From contig KN832870.1 in the NCBI GenBank assembly GCA_000827325.1, positions 2,170,001 to 2,234,000 of the forward strand: a stretch of 64,000 nt of DNA. Direction: 5' to 3'. Shown here one piece after another: positions 22,186-34,335 of the stretch (positions are counted from its first letter, which is position 1; each line of letters begins with the position of its first letter). The position numbers and the translations under genes were made by a program. The notes under the pieces were generated by a model. That model did not search any database. It was not told the DNA's origin and saw only the letters and a list, made by a program, of their open reading frames with translations. This stretch comes from Oidiodendron maius Zn. Its lineage: Eukaryota > Ascomycota > Leotiomycetes > Myxotrichaceae.

Positions 22186-23883
22186 GATGATAAAGTGAAT
22201 GAATTTTGGAGTTCAAGATCAAAGAAAATACAACGAAAGATATATTACCACAAATGTATCTGGTGAAATATAGTTTCCTCTTTAATTCGCTTAGATTTTC
22301 GACGCTCTCAATTCACTCTAGGTATGCCTACTACTTTATTCTATACGGGCTAGTAGTTGAGTTCTCCCAACCAATTCTTGTGAAACCAGAGGAACAAGAT
22401 TACCGCTCCTGAAAATTATTAAAAAAAAGCCCATATCTATCGCTTGACTACTAAGGATTCGAAACATCCTTTAAATATCAAGGCCTTGGATAGCTTTGCT
22501 GAGAAGATATAGAATTGGACGAGTATTGCCTACTAGGGGAAGCAACACAAGAGACAGAGGCAGGCATTACCACTTGTAATCATGTAATATTCGGGAGAAA
22601 AGATATACCCTTCAGGACGATCAGAGTAAAGACTCCAATAACAAATAGCGCAGGGTTATGCAATTACTGACTGTGTCTGGCGCAGCGCAGAACATTGCCA
22701 GCCGCTATTCGTTGGCCATGTGAATTCCAACTGGGCTCAATCTGTTGGCGGTTGGCGGGGTTGTCACACGAAGCCCTACTCAGAGGAGCCGACATTCCAT
22801 ATAATACTGGCCGGACCTGCATATATGCGTATGCCTCGTTGGCCAAAATTGGCCAAAAGGCCCGAGTTAGTAGGGTACCGCTCCGATGGAATGCCAGTCG
22901 GGTTGTGGCGGAGGACGCATGCAGCTATGGTTCTCTTCTTCGATGCTAAATATATCAAACGAGCTTAGCCTCCAGTGCAGTACGGTAGGCGGGGCTCAAG
23001 GAAAATGCGGCTATGGTAAGTGGGAATTCCAAGTAAGATATACTTCAGTACGTACAGTACAGAAATTTGTGCGGCCACTGTTAACGATAGTGATTCTGCA
23101 GGTGGGGTTGCGTGCAGGCGCACAGCCCATGCGCCTCTTATCAGCGTGCATCGTGTGCCAAGAATGGAATTTCCTATCTGGGCGATTTCCGCATACTGTA
23201 AGAATGTTGTGTCTTTGCTTAGTGGCTTACCTTATATAATAATATCTCGATTTAGACCGTGTACATGGTTGACAACTAATCTGTCCCGTTCCAAAGAGGG
23301 CGCCTCGCTCACATAATATCGCCTTCGGCCCATGTCACAGCCAACTAGCCCGTTGTCGTCCACTATCGAGCGCGGGGAACACAGCTGTTTCCACAGATGA
23401 ATCCCTAGTGGTTCAGACCAAGCAGTTTACGACTGGCTATTCGTCTCATGATGTATCTTCTACATTTCCTTCCACGCAAGTTACGTGGAGCTTCCTGTTC
23501 GGTTGTCTCTCCGAAATGATGACACGAACCGCTGGAGACGGCCTGCAGCACGACATGTACCCGATGCACAGGACTAACCAACCAATATTGCTGCGCCTCC
23601 AACCATGTCCGGCCAAAGAGTCTACAACAGCCGCCTCAAGCGGGCCCCATCTGTAGAGCCTGGTCCTGCCACGCGATGTCGTAGTCGTGCTCCAGTGCCG
23701 CTTATGCTGCGCCCCTGGCCTGGCCCAGGTCTGGAAGTAACCCTACTTTGCTCCTGTCACCACTGCAGAGCGGAGTGTCGTTTATATTGAACCTTTATTG
23801 TCTGGTGCTTCCCTGTCCATTTCTGCGTTCGCGTCCTTGGTGGTACATTCTTTGTACTCGGTTCCAAGAGTTGCGATAGCAGA
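22186..23883. other. Long intergenic region
   Basis: About 1.7 kb without a supported gene. It begins AT-rich (22,200-22,650) and becomes GC-richer. A perfect direct repeat of TTGGCCAAAA lies at 22839..22858. Open frames of 80-117 codons overlap on both strands and lack recognisable domains or splice structure. It may contain the promoter and a 5' exon of the surface-type protein gene starting at 23884. Confidence 0.35.
22839..22858. repeat. Direct repeat of 10 bp, two perfect copies
   Basis: TTGGCCAAAA occurs twice in tandem; each copy contains the 8-bp palindrome TTGGCCAA. It could be a paired protein-binding site or chance. Confidence 0.6.
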
Positions 23884-24684
23884 ATGCACCGACTACGGTT
23901 ATCCAGCGAAGGACCTGAAGTTGTTTCTCGCATACCAGATAAATACTACGTTCCTTATTCACAGAGGTCGCCATACACGAGGTCGGCTCTATTTCAGAAA
24001 CAGATTGAGAATAAAGGTCAAATACCTCTCTTCCCACTTTCGTCGAGCGGGGAAGGCTCCTCTCCTTTCGAAGTAGACAGACCAGATCGAGATTTCGCAG
24101 TGCGGTCGTGTAGCATATTTACCCTTCTGTTAGTTATTGGGGCATTCTTACTTGGTGGTGGAATTGGAGGTGGCATTGGGGGAGCATTTATAGTCAAGGA
24201 CCAGGCAAGGATCTCTAGGTAAGTTTTTGAGGTTGTGTATTGCAAAAGAACGCTCGTCTTATTTGACTTCTATAGCCTTACTAGCAGTCTTGCTGTGCTC
24301 CCGACAGTAACTTTAGCGGCTCCTTCAACCCCGACAGCATGTTTCGTTGATCAAGCGGGCTGTCCTAATATCAATAATAAGACATACACATCCACCATTC
24401 CCGGGTTTACTTTCCTTCAAATCTGCGAGACGAATATCATATCCAAGAATAAAGGCTCAATTGATATCTCAAGCAATATCCAAACCTCCTGGAATGCGTG
24501 TATGGACTCCTGCGCAAACTACAACAAAAACGTCAAGCAAGGAGGATGCCAAGGTGCTACGTGGCAAATGTTTTCTTCCGCCAACCCGAGCAATAACTCA
24601 ATGTGTACATTGAAAAGTTCTGCAGAAGTGACCACAAGCCAGCCATCTGGCGATCAGCTCTGTAGCGGTGTTTTAATATCATGA
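23884..24684 (+). CDS. Single-pass membrane protein with Cys-rich ectodomain
   Basis: Exons 23884..24218 and 24276..24684 give 247 residues; the 57-bp intron joins R-I-S to S-L-T-S in frame. The N-terminal ~75 residues look cytoplasmic and contain EGPEVVSRIPDKYYVPY. A hydrophobic Gly-rich transmembrane segment follows (~78-106, IFTLLLVIGAFLLGGGIGGG), then an ectodomain with regularly spaced cysteines (C-F-V-D-Q-A-G-C-P-N, ICETN, WNACMDSC, GGCQGATW, SMC, LCSGVLIS). This is a common fungal layout of type-II surface proteins with an apple/PAN-like cysteine pattern, function unknown. Upstream exons cannot be excluded. The stop overlaps a further 81-codon frame (24681-24926), which I do not call. 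Confidence 0.65.
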
Positions 24685-26479
24685 CGGTACGATTTCTAGA
24701 AGGACGGCGGCGTTGGGTGATACCCAAAGATCTTTTTTGGGCGGGAATAAATTCTGCATTGGAGGGCGCTTATGGAACTACAATCACTGAAGATCTCAGT
24801 GAGATGGGCGTGAATTACAGATACGGCTATGGCATAAACGGCGCAGGATCCGATGCGACACTTGCCGCATACGGATGGACTTCTCTGTGGAGCGACTTTA
24901 CTTTTACTCTTTCAAATCGCGGCTAAGATAGCCTGGATTTTTCTCTGTCTTGATGTCACTCACTCAAATCAAGATTGGTCTTTTGTACTTGTACTTCTAC
25001 TATAGCATATTAATAGAATACAATCTCGCCGGTGAGAGAGGTGTGACCAGATCATTCCCTTCCCTGCAACGAGTTGGCACGGGTGACCCAAAGAAACAAC
25101 CAAGCAGCGCACAGTAAATTACTATACATTCCTTCGGCTTAAGTCAGACAAAGCCACCGCGATTGGTATTCAAAACGCTCGGTTTGAGGGGTTTCTTTCC
25201 GCGGTGCGGCGTAGTCCACTCGCAATTATCACACCCTCGCTAACAGTTGATCCAGTTTCTGTGGCGAGGTTTTTGACTGGATTCAGACAGCTGAAAATTC
25301 CTGCTTATACACAGCCGCTAAGTTACCCATCGGGCATTTTCTGGCACAGGAATGAAACGCCCTTGGGTTCCTTGATTGAAGGAATGCGACGGGTCATTTT
25401 CAAAGACTGGCCCCACTACATAATTGCACTTTGCTAACGGCCCAGCAAGGACGGGGATCGAAGCTTTTGAAGGCCCAAAAATGTGGCGCTGTCAAAGGCC
25501 TCGGATTATGCATCCGAGAATTATCTTCCTAAATTTAACTTCTCACCTTTAGTCTCACTAACGCGGGCCTAATCAAGCAGGTAGCCCTCGGTTCCCGACA
25601 TTGAGGAACCACGACGGCCCCCACAGTAATATCACGCACGAGTCTGCAGTCATCATCATTCTCCATTTAAGGCGTGATAAATTTATCAAGTTCGTCTGAA
25701 TATGATCCGCACCAGTCTCATCTAAATGAGAACCCCATCAGGATATCATACTGATCCTTCATTGAAGCAATGTTAGTCAGGGGTTCGCTTAACCGATTCG
25801 CTTCCGAAAGGGGCGTACTAGTCGACTAGAACTATTGGAGCCCAAGTTGGAATTTGGATCCATTGCTTCACAGTTTATAATACGAATAGATTCTAAGGAT
25901 AATAAAAAATGTACTGGAAAATTGTCTAGTTTATTTTGGTCCACGTAAAATGGCACCTTTGAGCAATAGTTCCACCGTGCCCAGAATATGCTCAAAATTT
26001 CCTTTCTAAGACCGGAGATGGCTTTGAGAGCACATAGCGGACCAAATAAACTTTAAGACGTACTCAAGACTGCTCAATTCTACCTCAGAGGAATCTAACT
26101 ACAGTTTAGGATTCAGAACGCTATTGCGTCAGTGATACTCTATTACCTTATGGGCGTGATATCGATACACTTTTAAACTAATTATAGCCCAACGTATTTA
26201 CTTATTTCACATATGCTAATATTACAAGACTTATCCTGCAGTTAACTAAAAATAAATTTCTAGACTCTTATCTTTCTATTGTACAAGCTCTCTATCGAAT
26301 TTGGAGGTTGGAAGATCCGGTAGGAGAAGGGAGGTGGGGGAGGGGGTTTCTGGGCGGTCTGAAATGGCAGAAAAAGCACCGACTCGGATTTTTCCTGGCA
26401 CATCGAGCAGCTAGGGAGCATTTACACAGCACACGTTATACTAGCAACAAGGCGCCATATTTGGTGTGCCAAGATCGCC
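24685..26479. other. Long intergenic region, AT-rich
   Basis: About 1.8 kb. Short plus-strand frames at 24681-24926 and 25204-25437 have protein-like composition but no family I recognise and no splice link I can support; they may be remnants. From 25,650 to 26,290 the DNA is AT-rich with no gene. The last ~190 bp precede IPI3 and should contain its promoter. Confidence 0.35.
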
Positions 26480-27853
26480 ATGTTATCGGAAAGCTTTGTT
26501 TCTTCGATCCGCGCTCAGCCAAGAGCTCCTAATACCGCCATTGCGAAAGACATTGGCATATACGTCCACGAGCTTCAACCGACTCCTGCTATTAAATCCT
26601 CGTTCAAGAAGAGCTCGACGCTGCCAAACGCACTGGCTGTGAACTCTACGCACATTTTTGCGCCACAGGCAGAGAAAGCTGTTGTCCATGTATATTCTCG
26701 AGAGAAGGGAAATCAGGAATCGTTAATCTCGTTTCCCGAGCGCATACACAGTGCAACAGTGATCGGAGAAGGAGTTCTCGCACTGGGTACTGCTGAAGGG
26801 AGGATTATCCTGTGGGAGGTAAGTGGCATGTATGTATGGTATAATGACCAGCTTCTAATTCATTAGGTCTTTACCGGCAGACAGATCTCGACTCCCTCTG
26901 CCCACCTCCAGCCAGTGACCTGTCTTGCCGCCACCGATTTGCACCTGGCATCCGGCTCAGAAGATTCGAATATCCACATCTGGTCTCTGCCGCGCCTGCT
27001 ATCTCTGAATTCGAATGGAAATCATGAGCCGCTACAGAATCTATCGAACCACCGTGCCGCCATCACATCCCTACGAATGGGCAGCAGCGCTAGCTCCCTA
27101 AATATCTGCGTCTCCGCGAGTAAGGATAGCACAGTAATAGTTTGGAACTATCAAAGTGGAAATCTCCTGCGGACTTTTTTGCTTCCAGCGACTCCTCTTT
27201 GCCTCGCCCTTGATCCATGTGATCGAGGTGTCTACATTGGATTTGATGACGGATCGCTCCAACTTGTAGAGTTTGTCCGATCCGATTCGTCATTCAATGA
27301 GCTGTATGATACGAGCTTGCAGACCACTCCAGTGCAGATCACTAGTGCCCCTTGGATTGCATCTGCGGAAGTTGGTCCTACTCACTGTCTTGGGCTAAGC
27401 TACGACGGCACTATCATCATTTCCGGACACGAGTCAGGCAAGATTATGCAATGGAATACATCAAGGAGTGGTGTGTCTACTGAGATTGCTGATTTAAATG
27501 CCCCAGTAACGAATTTGATCATGCAATCTCCACTCCCCTCCGGGAGATTAACAAAGGCCAGTAGCGTGGTCAAACCAAAGCTCGCCGAAGGGCCTTATGT
27601 GTACACAGCACAATTAACTGGTGCTATTGGGACCAATTCTTTCGAGCAAGCGTTAGAGCATACCGGTATCCCCACAGATATGTTGGAAGATGCTATTTCC
27701 AGGTTCTACCAACGCAATACAGCTGCATCTTCCGGTGGAGATGAGAAACTACAAAAGGAAAACGAAGAGTTGTGGGCTGTGGTAAATGAACAGCGTGCTC
27801 TGCAGAAGCAGACCTGGGAAAAATATTCGAAGCTCAAGACAGGAGGAGTATGA
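26480..27853 (+). CDS. IPI3: Pre-rRNA-processing protein IPI3 (WD40, Rix1 complex)
   Basis: Exons 26480..26818 and 26867..27853 give 441 residues with a 48-bp intron. It starts MLSESFVSSIRAQPRAPNTA, followed by the KDIGIYVHEL strand, as in Ipi3/WDR18. WD40 repeats are visible (GRIILWE, SNIHIWSL, STVIVWNYQSGNLL, GKIMQWN). The C-terminal helix (ENEELWAVVNEQRALQKQTWEKYSKL) is the family's coiled-coil tail used for dimer contacts. Ipi3 acts with Rix1 and Ipi1 in the nucleus on pre-60S particles, removing ITS2 and promoting maturation with Rea1. The gene appears intact, and its length is a little under that of yeast Ipi3. Confidence 0.9.
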
Positions 27854-28856
27854 ATTGCTCTGTAATTCTGCGCATTGCGACTAAATCTGTCATCCGAAGT
27901 TCAAGCCGGGCCATTTATCTGTACGACCTATTTATCAACTGCAAATCATAAATAATTTGCAGTAGAGTCTTTGTCTGCCCAGCTCGACCGTCTACCTGGA
28001 ATTTTCGAAGACTACAAAAAGTCGCAATGGAATAGGCTCGGAAAGACCATCTTGATGGACGTACGACATGAGGTCTGGTAAATTCCTCAGGGAACAAACC
28101 AATAGTGATTTAGAGGGATTGACGGATTGACGGATTGAGATTCCTAGGAGTGGGCAACACCGGGCCCGTTTCTGGAGATTCCAGACCTCCCCATAATATC
28201 GGATCCACCGGCTTCCCTCGATAACTAGAAGTTATCTTGTAGACAGGATGTTCATAGTGGCAAGCTCATGGGCATTGAGTGCAAAGAATGCATCTTTGTA
28301 ATTTATATAGTCAGATTCACTAAAAATATAGAGATAAGTAACTCATCTCGACTTCGGCTCGCAGCCCATATTGCCAACTCAGTGTTACTGATATTAAGAT
28401 ATGAGTGTGTAGTAGACGGGATGTCCGGCTGTAATGAGGTGCTGACAGTACAATTACCCTCAGACATAAAAGCAGCCTGTAAGCAATCTATAAGCCTATT
28501 TGCGATCTCTTCCTATCTTAGATAACATTTCGCCTTGGCACCTCGTAAAGAAGCGTCTAGACCGGTCACTATCATTTAACAGCAATTCACTGGGACTTTA
28601 CAGCGACGTGGGGGAGAGAGGATGGTGCAATAATAAGTAGGGACGACGATTGTATGTAGCTTGAAGAATGGCAGTTGTATTCAATGGCATTCAGTATTTG
28701 TTGCACCAGGGTTTAGCCTCGGCCGCCAACATAAATATGTGCTAATGACTGTTAAACCTCATATGTAGAGACTCTACCCCGAAATAAGTTGGGAAATAGA
28801 ACATATGTATAAACCACGCCAAACTCATCGCATGAACATATTAACCGGCTGCCAAA
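27854..28856. other. Intergenic between convergent IPI3 and DUF2985 genes
   Basis: About 1 kb between two 3' ends. It holds a short tandem repeat (28116-28140) and no supported gene. An 85-codon open frame at 28268-28525 has no recognisable content. Confidence 0.4.
28116..28140. repeat. Short tandem repeat, 9-bp unit
   Basis: GGATTGACG is present twice (28116-28124, 28125-28133), followed by a partial copy GGATTGA. Too short to suggest a function. Confidence 0.6.
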
Positions 28857-30944
28857 TCAAGCACCCGAGGTGTCATCCTCGGCTTTGACCACCGGGACCA
28901 CTGGAATCCCCACAGGGTCTATTCCGTCCTCCAGCTCTTGATTGTTCAACTTCTCCTTCACTTTCCTCTTCTCTATATGCTTCATTGCTTTTGCTGTCAA
29001 TTTTTGCCTAAACATGCGTTCAAGTACATCTTTCTTCCTGGTCTTATGGTCGCCGATCGAAATTAACACGCCGGCTGTTATGTTACACGTGATGGAACAG
29101 CATAGAATAACCGTCGTCAGAGCGAACGGCCGAACGTGGTAATTGATTGCCCAGGTACAAGTTCCCAGTGCTATCTGAAGAAGCGAATGGCAGTCGAGTA
29201 ATACCGTAATAGCGACGAGTAGTCGAAGCGGGAAGGCATAATGTGTGATTGTTCCATGGGGTTTGTAGTAAGTGTGCGAGCGGGAGAATTTCTTCTGGTG
29301 GTGCTCCAACCTCTTCTGCTGTAAAGGGGTCAGGACGGAATATTCCTCCTTCTCGTGCGTATCTGGTGACTCCTGCATTTCCTGGCCAACTTCAAGATCT
29401 GGCTGCGAATTAAGAGTGAGATTGGGCAATGAGTTCCGATTCCTGAGCTTCGGGAGAGCGCGTTCTTTACGCAATCGCCAAGTAAGGTGGTGGTAGTGCG
29501 CGATGAATATCATATGATATGTATCCACCGCACGGAATGGAGCAAGACCGTCACCCATTATGGCAAATAGTGCCACGAGGACGTTATCGATTATATTAAT
29601 AATGTAGTCTTTCTGGCCACCGACGTTGATCCAGCCTGACACCGTATTAACGAGGCTCAATCTTCATAGAGGTGCGAAATTCACATACCGATCAGAAACA
29701 GCACCCAAGCAAGACCAAAGAGGGTGATGAGAACTGCGTAAAGTGTGACGAAGAATCCAAGAGCTGTATTAACAATCAGCTGTAGTCTCATCAAGAGAGA
29801 AGGTAGACTTACGCTTCCGGACATACTGCCCAAATCCCTTCATACCCCTCTTGAAACTTTCTCTCCTGGAATGCAACATGTGCCTCACGTGGTCATTCAA
29901 CTCCGCGACATCCTCCGTACTCCAACCCTGGAGTTGTTCGCCTTGAGGCAAAACAGCAAAGTGATCCTCATCAAGCCTTGAGGTTATGGAGGTGAGTCTC
30001 TGCCTACGCCGCGCTACCATCTCCTCCTCGTCTAATCCCTCAAGTTCTTCAGGGGCTGGCTCCTCAGGAGGTCGTGGCGCCTCTGGCGGACTCGGTGTTT
30101 CGGTAAGACGAGTCAGGGTGAATGTTGGTCTGCGATTGACATATCTACCTAGGTCTGGGATGAAGAGGGAGTTTTGGACATTGGTGAGGGTGGACAGGGT
30201 TGAAACTTCAGGATCTGATACCGGTTAGTTTTGTATTAGGGATAGAGTTTAAAGACTCTACGTACCAACAGTATCTAATACGTCGATCAGTTGCTCATTG
30301 AATTGCTCTGGATCTTCCTGGTCAATCGAAGTACTGGACGAATTATTGAATGCCGGAAAACGAAGGAACGAGCCAGCGATGCTTGCAACGCTGCCCCTTT
30401 TCCGGATAGCGTTGTTCTCCGCAGGAACCAGTAAATTTTGAGGCATGGTACGTCCAGCCCCGGTAAATATCCCGTCTTCCTGCACCTCTGGCATGTATGG
30501 AGGATTTCTCTGGCCAGCACCTGCTGCAGCAGCTCGATTCAAACGTAGCGGATCTGAGCTACTTCTTCTCCGGTTGCCCTCCACCTCTCCTCCATCCATA
30601 CTTGGCCTTTCATATATGGTTGGTTGAGCAGTGGTCCCTGCTCTTGGGCGCGTTGTTGTAGCTCCGCTTGCACTGAGGCGTCGAAGTTCGCTCGCTGAGC
30701 TGGGTTGTGCAATGGGACCCTGACCAGAGCTGGGCCGTCTCTCGCCGGCGCCTGGGGAACCACGTACGATCGTTTGGTAAGATGAAGGTCGCCTGAGCCG
30801 GATGCTTGGTCTCCGCCGCCTGTCCTCTGGGGTCCCTCCAGGCGACAAAGTGCTGGCTTGTGGCTGCGGTCTGGTGGATTGCAATGGGGTCGAGGGTGGC
30901 GACGATGGGCCATCCTCCCTGCTGGTACTCCCCGGCCGACTCAT
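28857..30944 (-). CDS. DUF2985 (PF11204-type) integral membrane protein
   Basis: Four exons, 30944..30266, 30214..29813, 29763..29689 and 29635..28857, give 644 residues (introns of 51, 49 and 53 bp). The first ~225 residues are a disordered Arg/Ser/Pro-rich cytoplasmic region. A motif LRFPAF follows. The first membrane helix is almost exactly one exon (GFFVTLYAVLITLFGLAWVLFLIG), and further hydrophobic segments follow (IINIIDNVLVALFAIMG; FPLRLLVAITVLLDCHSLL; LTTVILCCSITCNITAGVLI). Conserved family features are WINVGGQKDYIINIIDNVL and the T-Y-H-M-I-F segment. Function is unknown; it is a widespread family of multi-pass fungal proteins. The C-terminal tail is basic, then acidic. Confidence 0.85.
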
Positions 30945-31379
30945 ATTTTGCTAAAGAGACAAGGAAAACAACTGGCAATTATAATAAAGATACAGCTAGT
31001 CGGTGCAGCAGCCCTCGCTCCCTCTCCGTAGAGCTTCCGGATGTGACGCGGGGAAGGCAATGCTGAGGTGAAGATAGATTTCGGTGGGCAAAACAAAAGA
31101 TACTGCAGTTGCTCTGGAGTCGCCGCACCACATGCAGGCCGATGACTAAACCTAGCCTTGCCCCACCTGGGACATCAAACGCCGCTTTAAGCTTTAGGCC
31201 GCTTTACCAAAGTAATAGTTGGTCGTGATGGAAGCCAGAGATCCCCGACCTTCTGTAACGTACGATCTACAAGCAGACGTCGGCATTGGCCATAGCCAGT
31301 CCATGCACCCTCTTTGCCTTGAGGACGAGAGAACGGCCTTGTCTGCAGTTTAGCTACGTGCCTGAAGAAAGGGCGAACT
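30945..31379. promoter_or_regulatory. Divergent promoter, DUF2985 and GrpB genes
   Basis: 435 bp between the divergent start codons at 30944 and 31380. No gene and no clear motif seen. Confidence 0.4.
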
Positions 31380-31955
31380 ATGCGAATATTAATTGAGCCT
31401 CACAAACGGGAATGGGAGGGCCAATTTGCGAAAGTCCGAGGAGAGCTTCAACAGATTCTTAAGGGCGTCCCGATTCTGTCTATCGAACATGTTGGGAGCA
31501 CATCTATTCCCGGGCTGCTCGCAAAACCGGTGTTGGATATCGACATCGTGGCCACCCGTGACATTCTCGCGTCCGCCCGTGCCGCCATGGTCTCCGCTGG
31601 GTACACTGATATTGGAGAGCGCGGCGTCCCCGACCGATATTCCTTTCTGCAGCCCGGATATGACCTGGAGGGTTTTACGGGGGGGGAAGGTGAAATGGGC
31701 GGAATGAGGAGGAATACGTATGTGATTCTCGAGGGAAGCATCGCCTTGAAGAACCATCGTGACTTGAAGCGAGTCCTTCTTCAACACGATGATCTACGAG
31801 ACGAATACAGTGAGGCGAAGAAACGTATAGCGGCACGGGAAGTACAGGACGGTGATGAGTACTGCCGAGGGAAGAATGAAGTCATGCTCAAGATCCTACA
31901 GCGCGCTGGATGGATTGAGGCAGAGCTGGACGAGGTGAGGAAGGCTAATGAGTGA
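31380..31955 (+). CDS. GrpB family protein (UPF0157, nucleotidyltransferase fold)
   Basis: A single exon of 191 residues. Key features of the GrpB family (PF04229) are the N-terminal PHKREWEGQFAKVR helix, HVGSTSIPGLLAKP and the VLDIDIV strand. The GST plus D-I-D arrangement resembles the active site of nucleotidyltransferases. A conserved arginine/tyrosine block follows (DRYSFLQPG), then NTYVILEGS, LKNHRDLKRVLLQHDDLRDEYSEAKKRIA. The family is common in bacteria and scattered in fungi, and some members are fused to dephospho-CoA kinase. The reaction is unknown. It encodes no targeting signal, so it is probably cytosolic. Absence of introns and patchy family distribution would be compatible with ancient transfer, but I have no phylogeny. 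Confidence 0.88.
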   Translation: MRILIEPHKREWEGQFAKVRGELQQILKGVPILSIEHVGSTSIPGLLAKPVLDIDIVATRDILASARAAMVSAGYTDIGERGVPDRYSFLQPGYDLEGFTGGEGEMGGMRRNTYVILEGSIALKNHRDLKRVLLQHDDLRDEYSEAKKRIAAREVQDGDEYCRGKNEVMLKILQRAGWIEAELDEVRKANE

Positions 31956-32353
31956 GACCCAAAGGCAGGTGAGCGGACTGCATCTAGATCGACAATGACA
32001 ATGGGCTAGTTACCCACCAGTCGGACCCAGTGGCCCGACTTTTGAGAGCTATTTGCGAACGAGAACCATTTTAAATGTCGGGCTTGCCTATTCTGATCTA
32101 GAAGTGCAAATTAATTGCGTCGCATGAAGCAGACTGAGCATTATCAACGACTTACATATCCGCCATCCTGACTGATCGCCCCGGACGGCCCGTATGGCCC
32201 GAGCGCTATTAAGTCCCGACCGATTTGCCGTGGTGAACGTACTTTAATATTATATATTTTTTGGATTTCACTTTCTTTTCTTTATAAGCGTGCCTTCGTT
32301 TTTTACAAAGCCCAATTTTGGTAGCCTCTCGAAACCCGAGTTCTCTGCTCAGA
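31956..32353. promoter_or_regulatory. Promoter of the MFS transporter gene
   Basis: About 400 bp. A TATA-like stretch (TTATATATTTTTTGG, around 32249-32263) lies ~100 bp before the ATG, and pyrimidine-rich DNA follows. A CGGACGGCCCG element at 32182-32192 contains CGG/CCG triplets of the sort bound by Zn2Cys6 factors; this is only suggestive. Confidence 0.45.
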
Positions 32354-33971
32354 ATGGCGGGATCACCTGAAGACGACGGTTCTTCCAATTCGGTAAACCC
32401 AGACAGCGACGCCTATGGCCTCGGGCTGCAAGACACCAAAGATCTCGAAGCCGGCGATCATTTACCACCAACCCAACCAGTGCAGAGCGCCCTCGAGCAC
32501 CCCCAAAACCTCCTGCATGAAATTGTCTTCGTAGCAGTCCTCGCCTGCGCTCAGTTCATGACCCAGGCGGGCCTCGCTATGTCTATCGCTCCTTTGCACA
32601 TCATTGGATCCAGTTTTGGGACAAACAATCCCGGCCAGCGCAGCTGGATGCCTGCTGCATACTCCCTTACCGTCGGGACGTTTATTCTGATAGCCGGCCG
32701 GCTTGGCGACCTCTACGGGCACAAGAGACTAGTCATTATCGGCTACTCCTGGTTTGCTTTATGGTCTCTGCTCGCTGGATTCAGCGTCTACTCAGACATC
32801 ATCTTCTTCGACTGCTGTCGGGCTTTTCAAGGCATTGGGCCTGCCCTCTTACTTCCGAATTCGATTGCAATTCTAGGTCGGGCGTACAAGCCTGGCCTGA
32901 AGAAATCCATCATCTTCAGTTTGAATGGCGCAACAGCGCCTAGTGGTTTTGTTGTGGGCGCTGTGTTCTCCTCTCTCTTATCTCAGAGACTTTGGTGGCC
33001 ATGGGCGTATTGGATTGCAGGTATTGCGCTCCTAGTGCTTGCCGTGCTGGGGGCTTTTGTCATCCCTTATACTCCGCCTCCCGAGCGCGACAACTCGGTG
33101 AGTACGTTCGCGAGAATCGACATCTGGGGCTCTGTCACCGGAGTTTCGGGCTTGGTATTGATCAACTTTGCATGGAACCAGGCCCCCGTTGTAGGTTGGG
33201 ATAATCCATACACTTATGTTCTCCTCATTGTCGGCTTCATTTCCATGGGTATCTTTGGGTATATTGAGAGCCGGGTTGCCAAGTTCCCGTTGATTCCCCC
33301 AGAGATCATGAATAGGGACACAGGATTCCTCCTGGGCTGCGTCGCGCTTGGCTGGGCTGCTTTCGGCGTCTTTGTTTTCTATTTCTGGCAATTTCTGGAG
33401 TCGTTGCGAAACCTCACCCCACTTCTTGCAACTGCTCAATTTTCTCCCGTTTTGGTCAGTGGCTTTTGCGCAGCGATCGTCACTGGCCTGCTTATTGATC
33501 GTCTCCCTGGAAGCACCATCATGCTGATGGCGCTGCTGGCGTTTACAACTGGCCTTATCCTCGTAGCGACGGCACCTGTCCACCAGTCATATTGGGCACA
33601 GACATTTGTTGCTACTATTATCATGCCGTGGGGGATGTACGTTACCCTTGTTTTGCTTCGAAGCCCAAACTGACAAATCCAGGGACATGTCCTATCCTGC
33701 TGCAACGCTGCTACTCAGCAACATGATGCCCAAAGCGCATCAGGGAGTCGCAGGCTCGTTGGTGAATACAGTCATTAATTACTCGATATCCATTGCACTA
33801 GGAATCGCTGGCACGATCGAAGTACAGATAAATAATGGCGGAACAGATCCAGGTGACCTGTTAAAGGGATACCGATCAGCCTGGTATCTGGGAATTGGAC
33901 TTGCCGGGTCCGGCGCTATCTGTGCGGTTATCTTCGGAATAGATACATGGAGAAAGTCCAGAAAGAATTGA
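32354..33971 (+). CDS. MFS transporter, DHA2-like drug exporter family
   Basis: Exons 32354..33636 and 33683..33971 give 523 residues; the 46-bp intron restores P-W-G-M-D-M-S-Y-P. After a ~65-residue acidic cytoplasmic N-terminus come many hydrophobic helices. MFS motif A is visible as GRLGDLYGHKR between helices 2 and 3, and CRAFQGIGPALLLPNSIAIL corresponds to the conserved helix-4 region of drug:H+ antiporters. The layout resembles Atr1-type aminotriazole/boron exporters, with about 14 helices. The substrate cannot be read. The next gene (thiamine-diphosphate decarboxylase) is convergent. The start is the ATG that gives a compact cytoplasmic tail. Confidence 0.9.
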
Positions 33972-34335
33972 TGAAAGAGGTAAGACAACTGGGGTTTAAG
34001 TTTGAGGCAGTCGAAGACAGCGAGATCGCTCGAGAGCTGTATACTGGGCCGATAGCTCTAGATTTGCCAAGTCATCGAGCATATCATTATACTACGCCCT
34101 GGCGCAGGGCATTAAGGCAAAGTCAAGATGAGAAGGATCTGCTGGTGCGGAACGAAACGTCCTAGAATGGAGACAGGACATGTACAAAAATTGGGCTTCA
34201 TAGACTGTATAGGCCGCATAGACGGCAATAGCGGGAGGCGTCTGGCTTACATTTGGATAGCATAGATTCCAATCAATAAAGCTGAAAACACATCAAAAGC
34301 ATTCTAATTTATATTTTCCAGATACGCAATGTCGT
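33972..34335. other. Intergenic between convergent MFS and PDC genes
   Basis: About 360 bp between two 3' ends. A 72-codon open frame overlapping the MFS 3' end is a shadow. No other feature seen. Confidence 0.4.

Noticed and set aside
25204-25437. 77-codon frame with protein-like composition.
   Set aside because: No recognised family, no linked exon, and not distinguishable from chance.
33947-34165. 72-codon plus-strand frame overlapping the MFS stop codon.
   Set aside because: Overlaps the real C-terminus and has no recognisable features.
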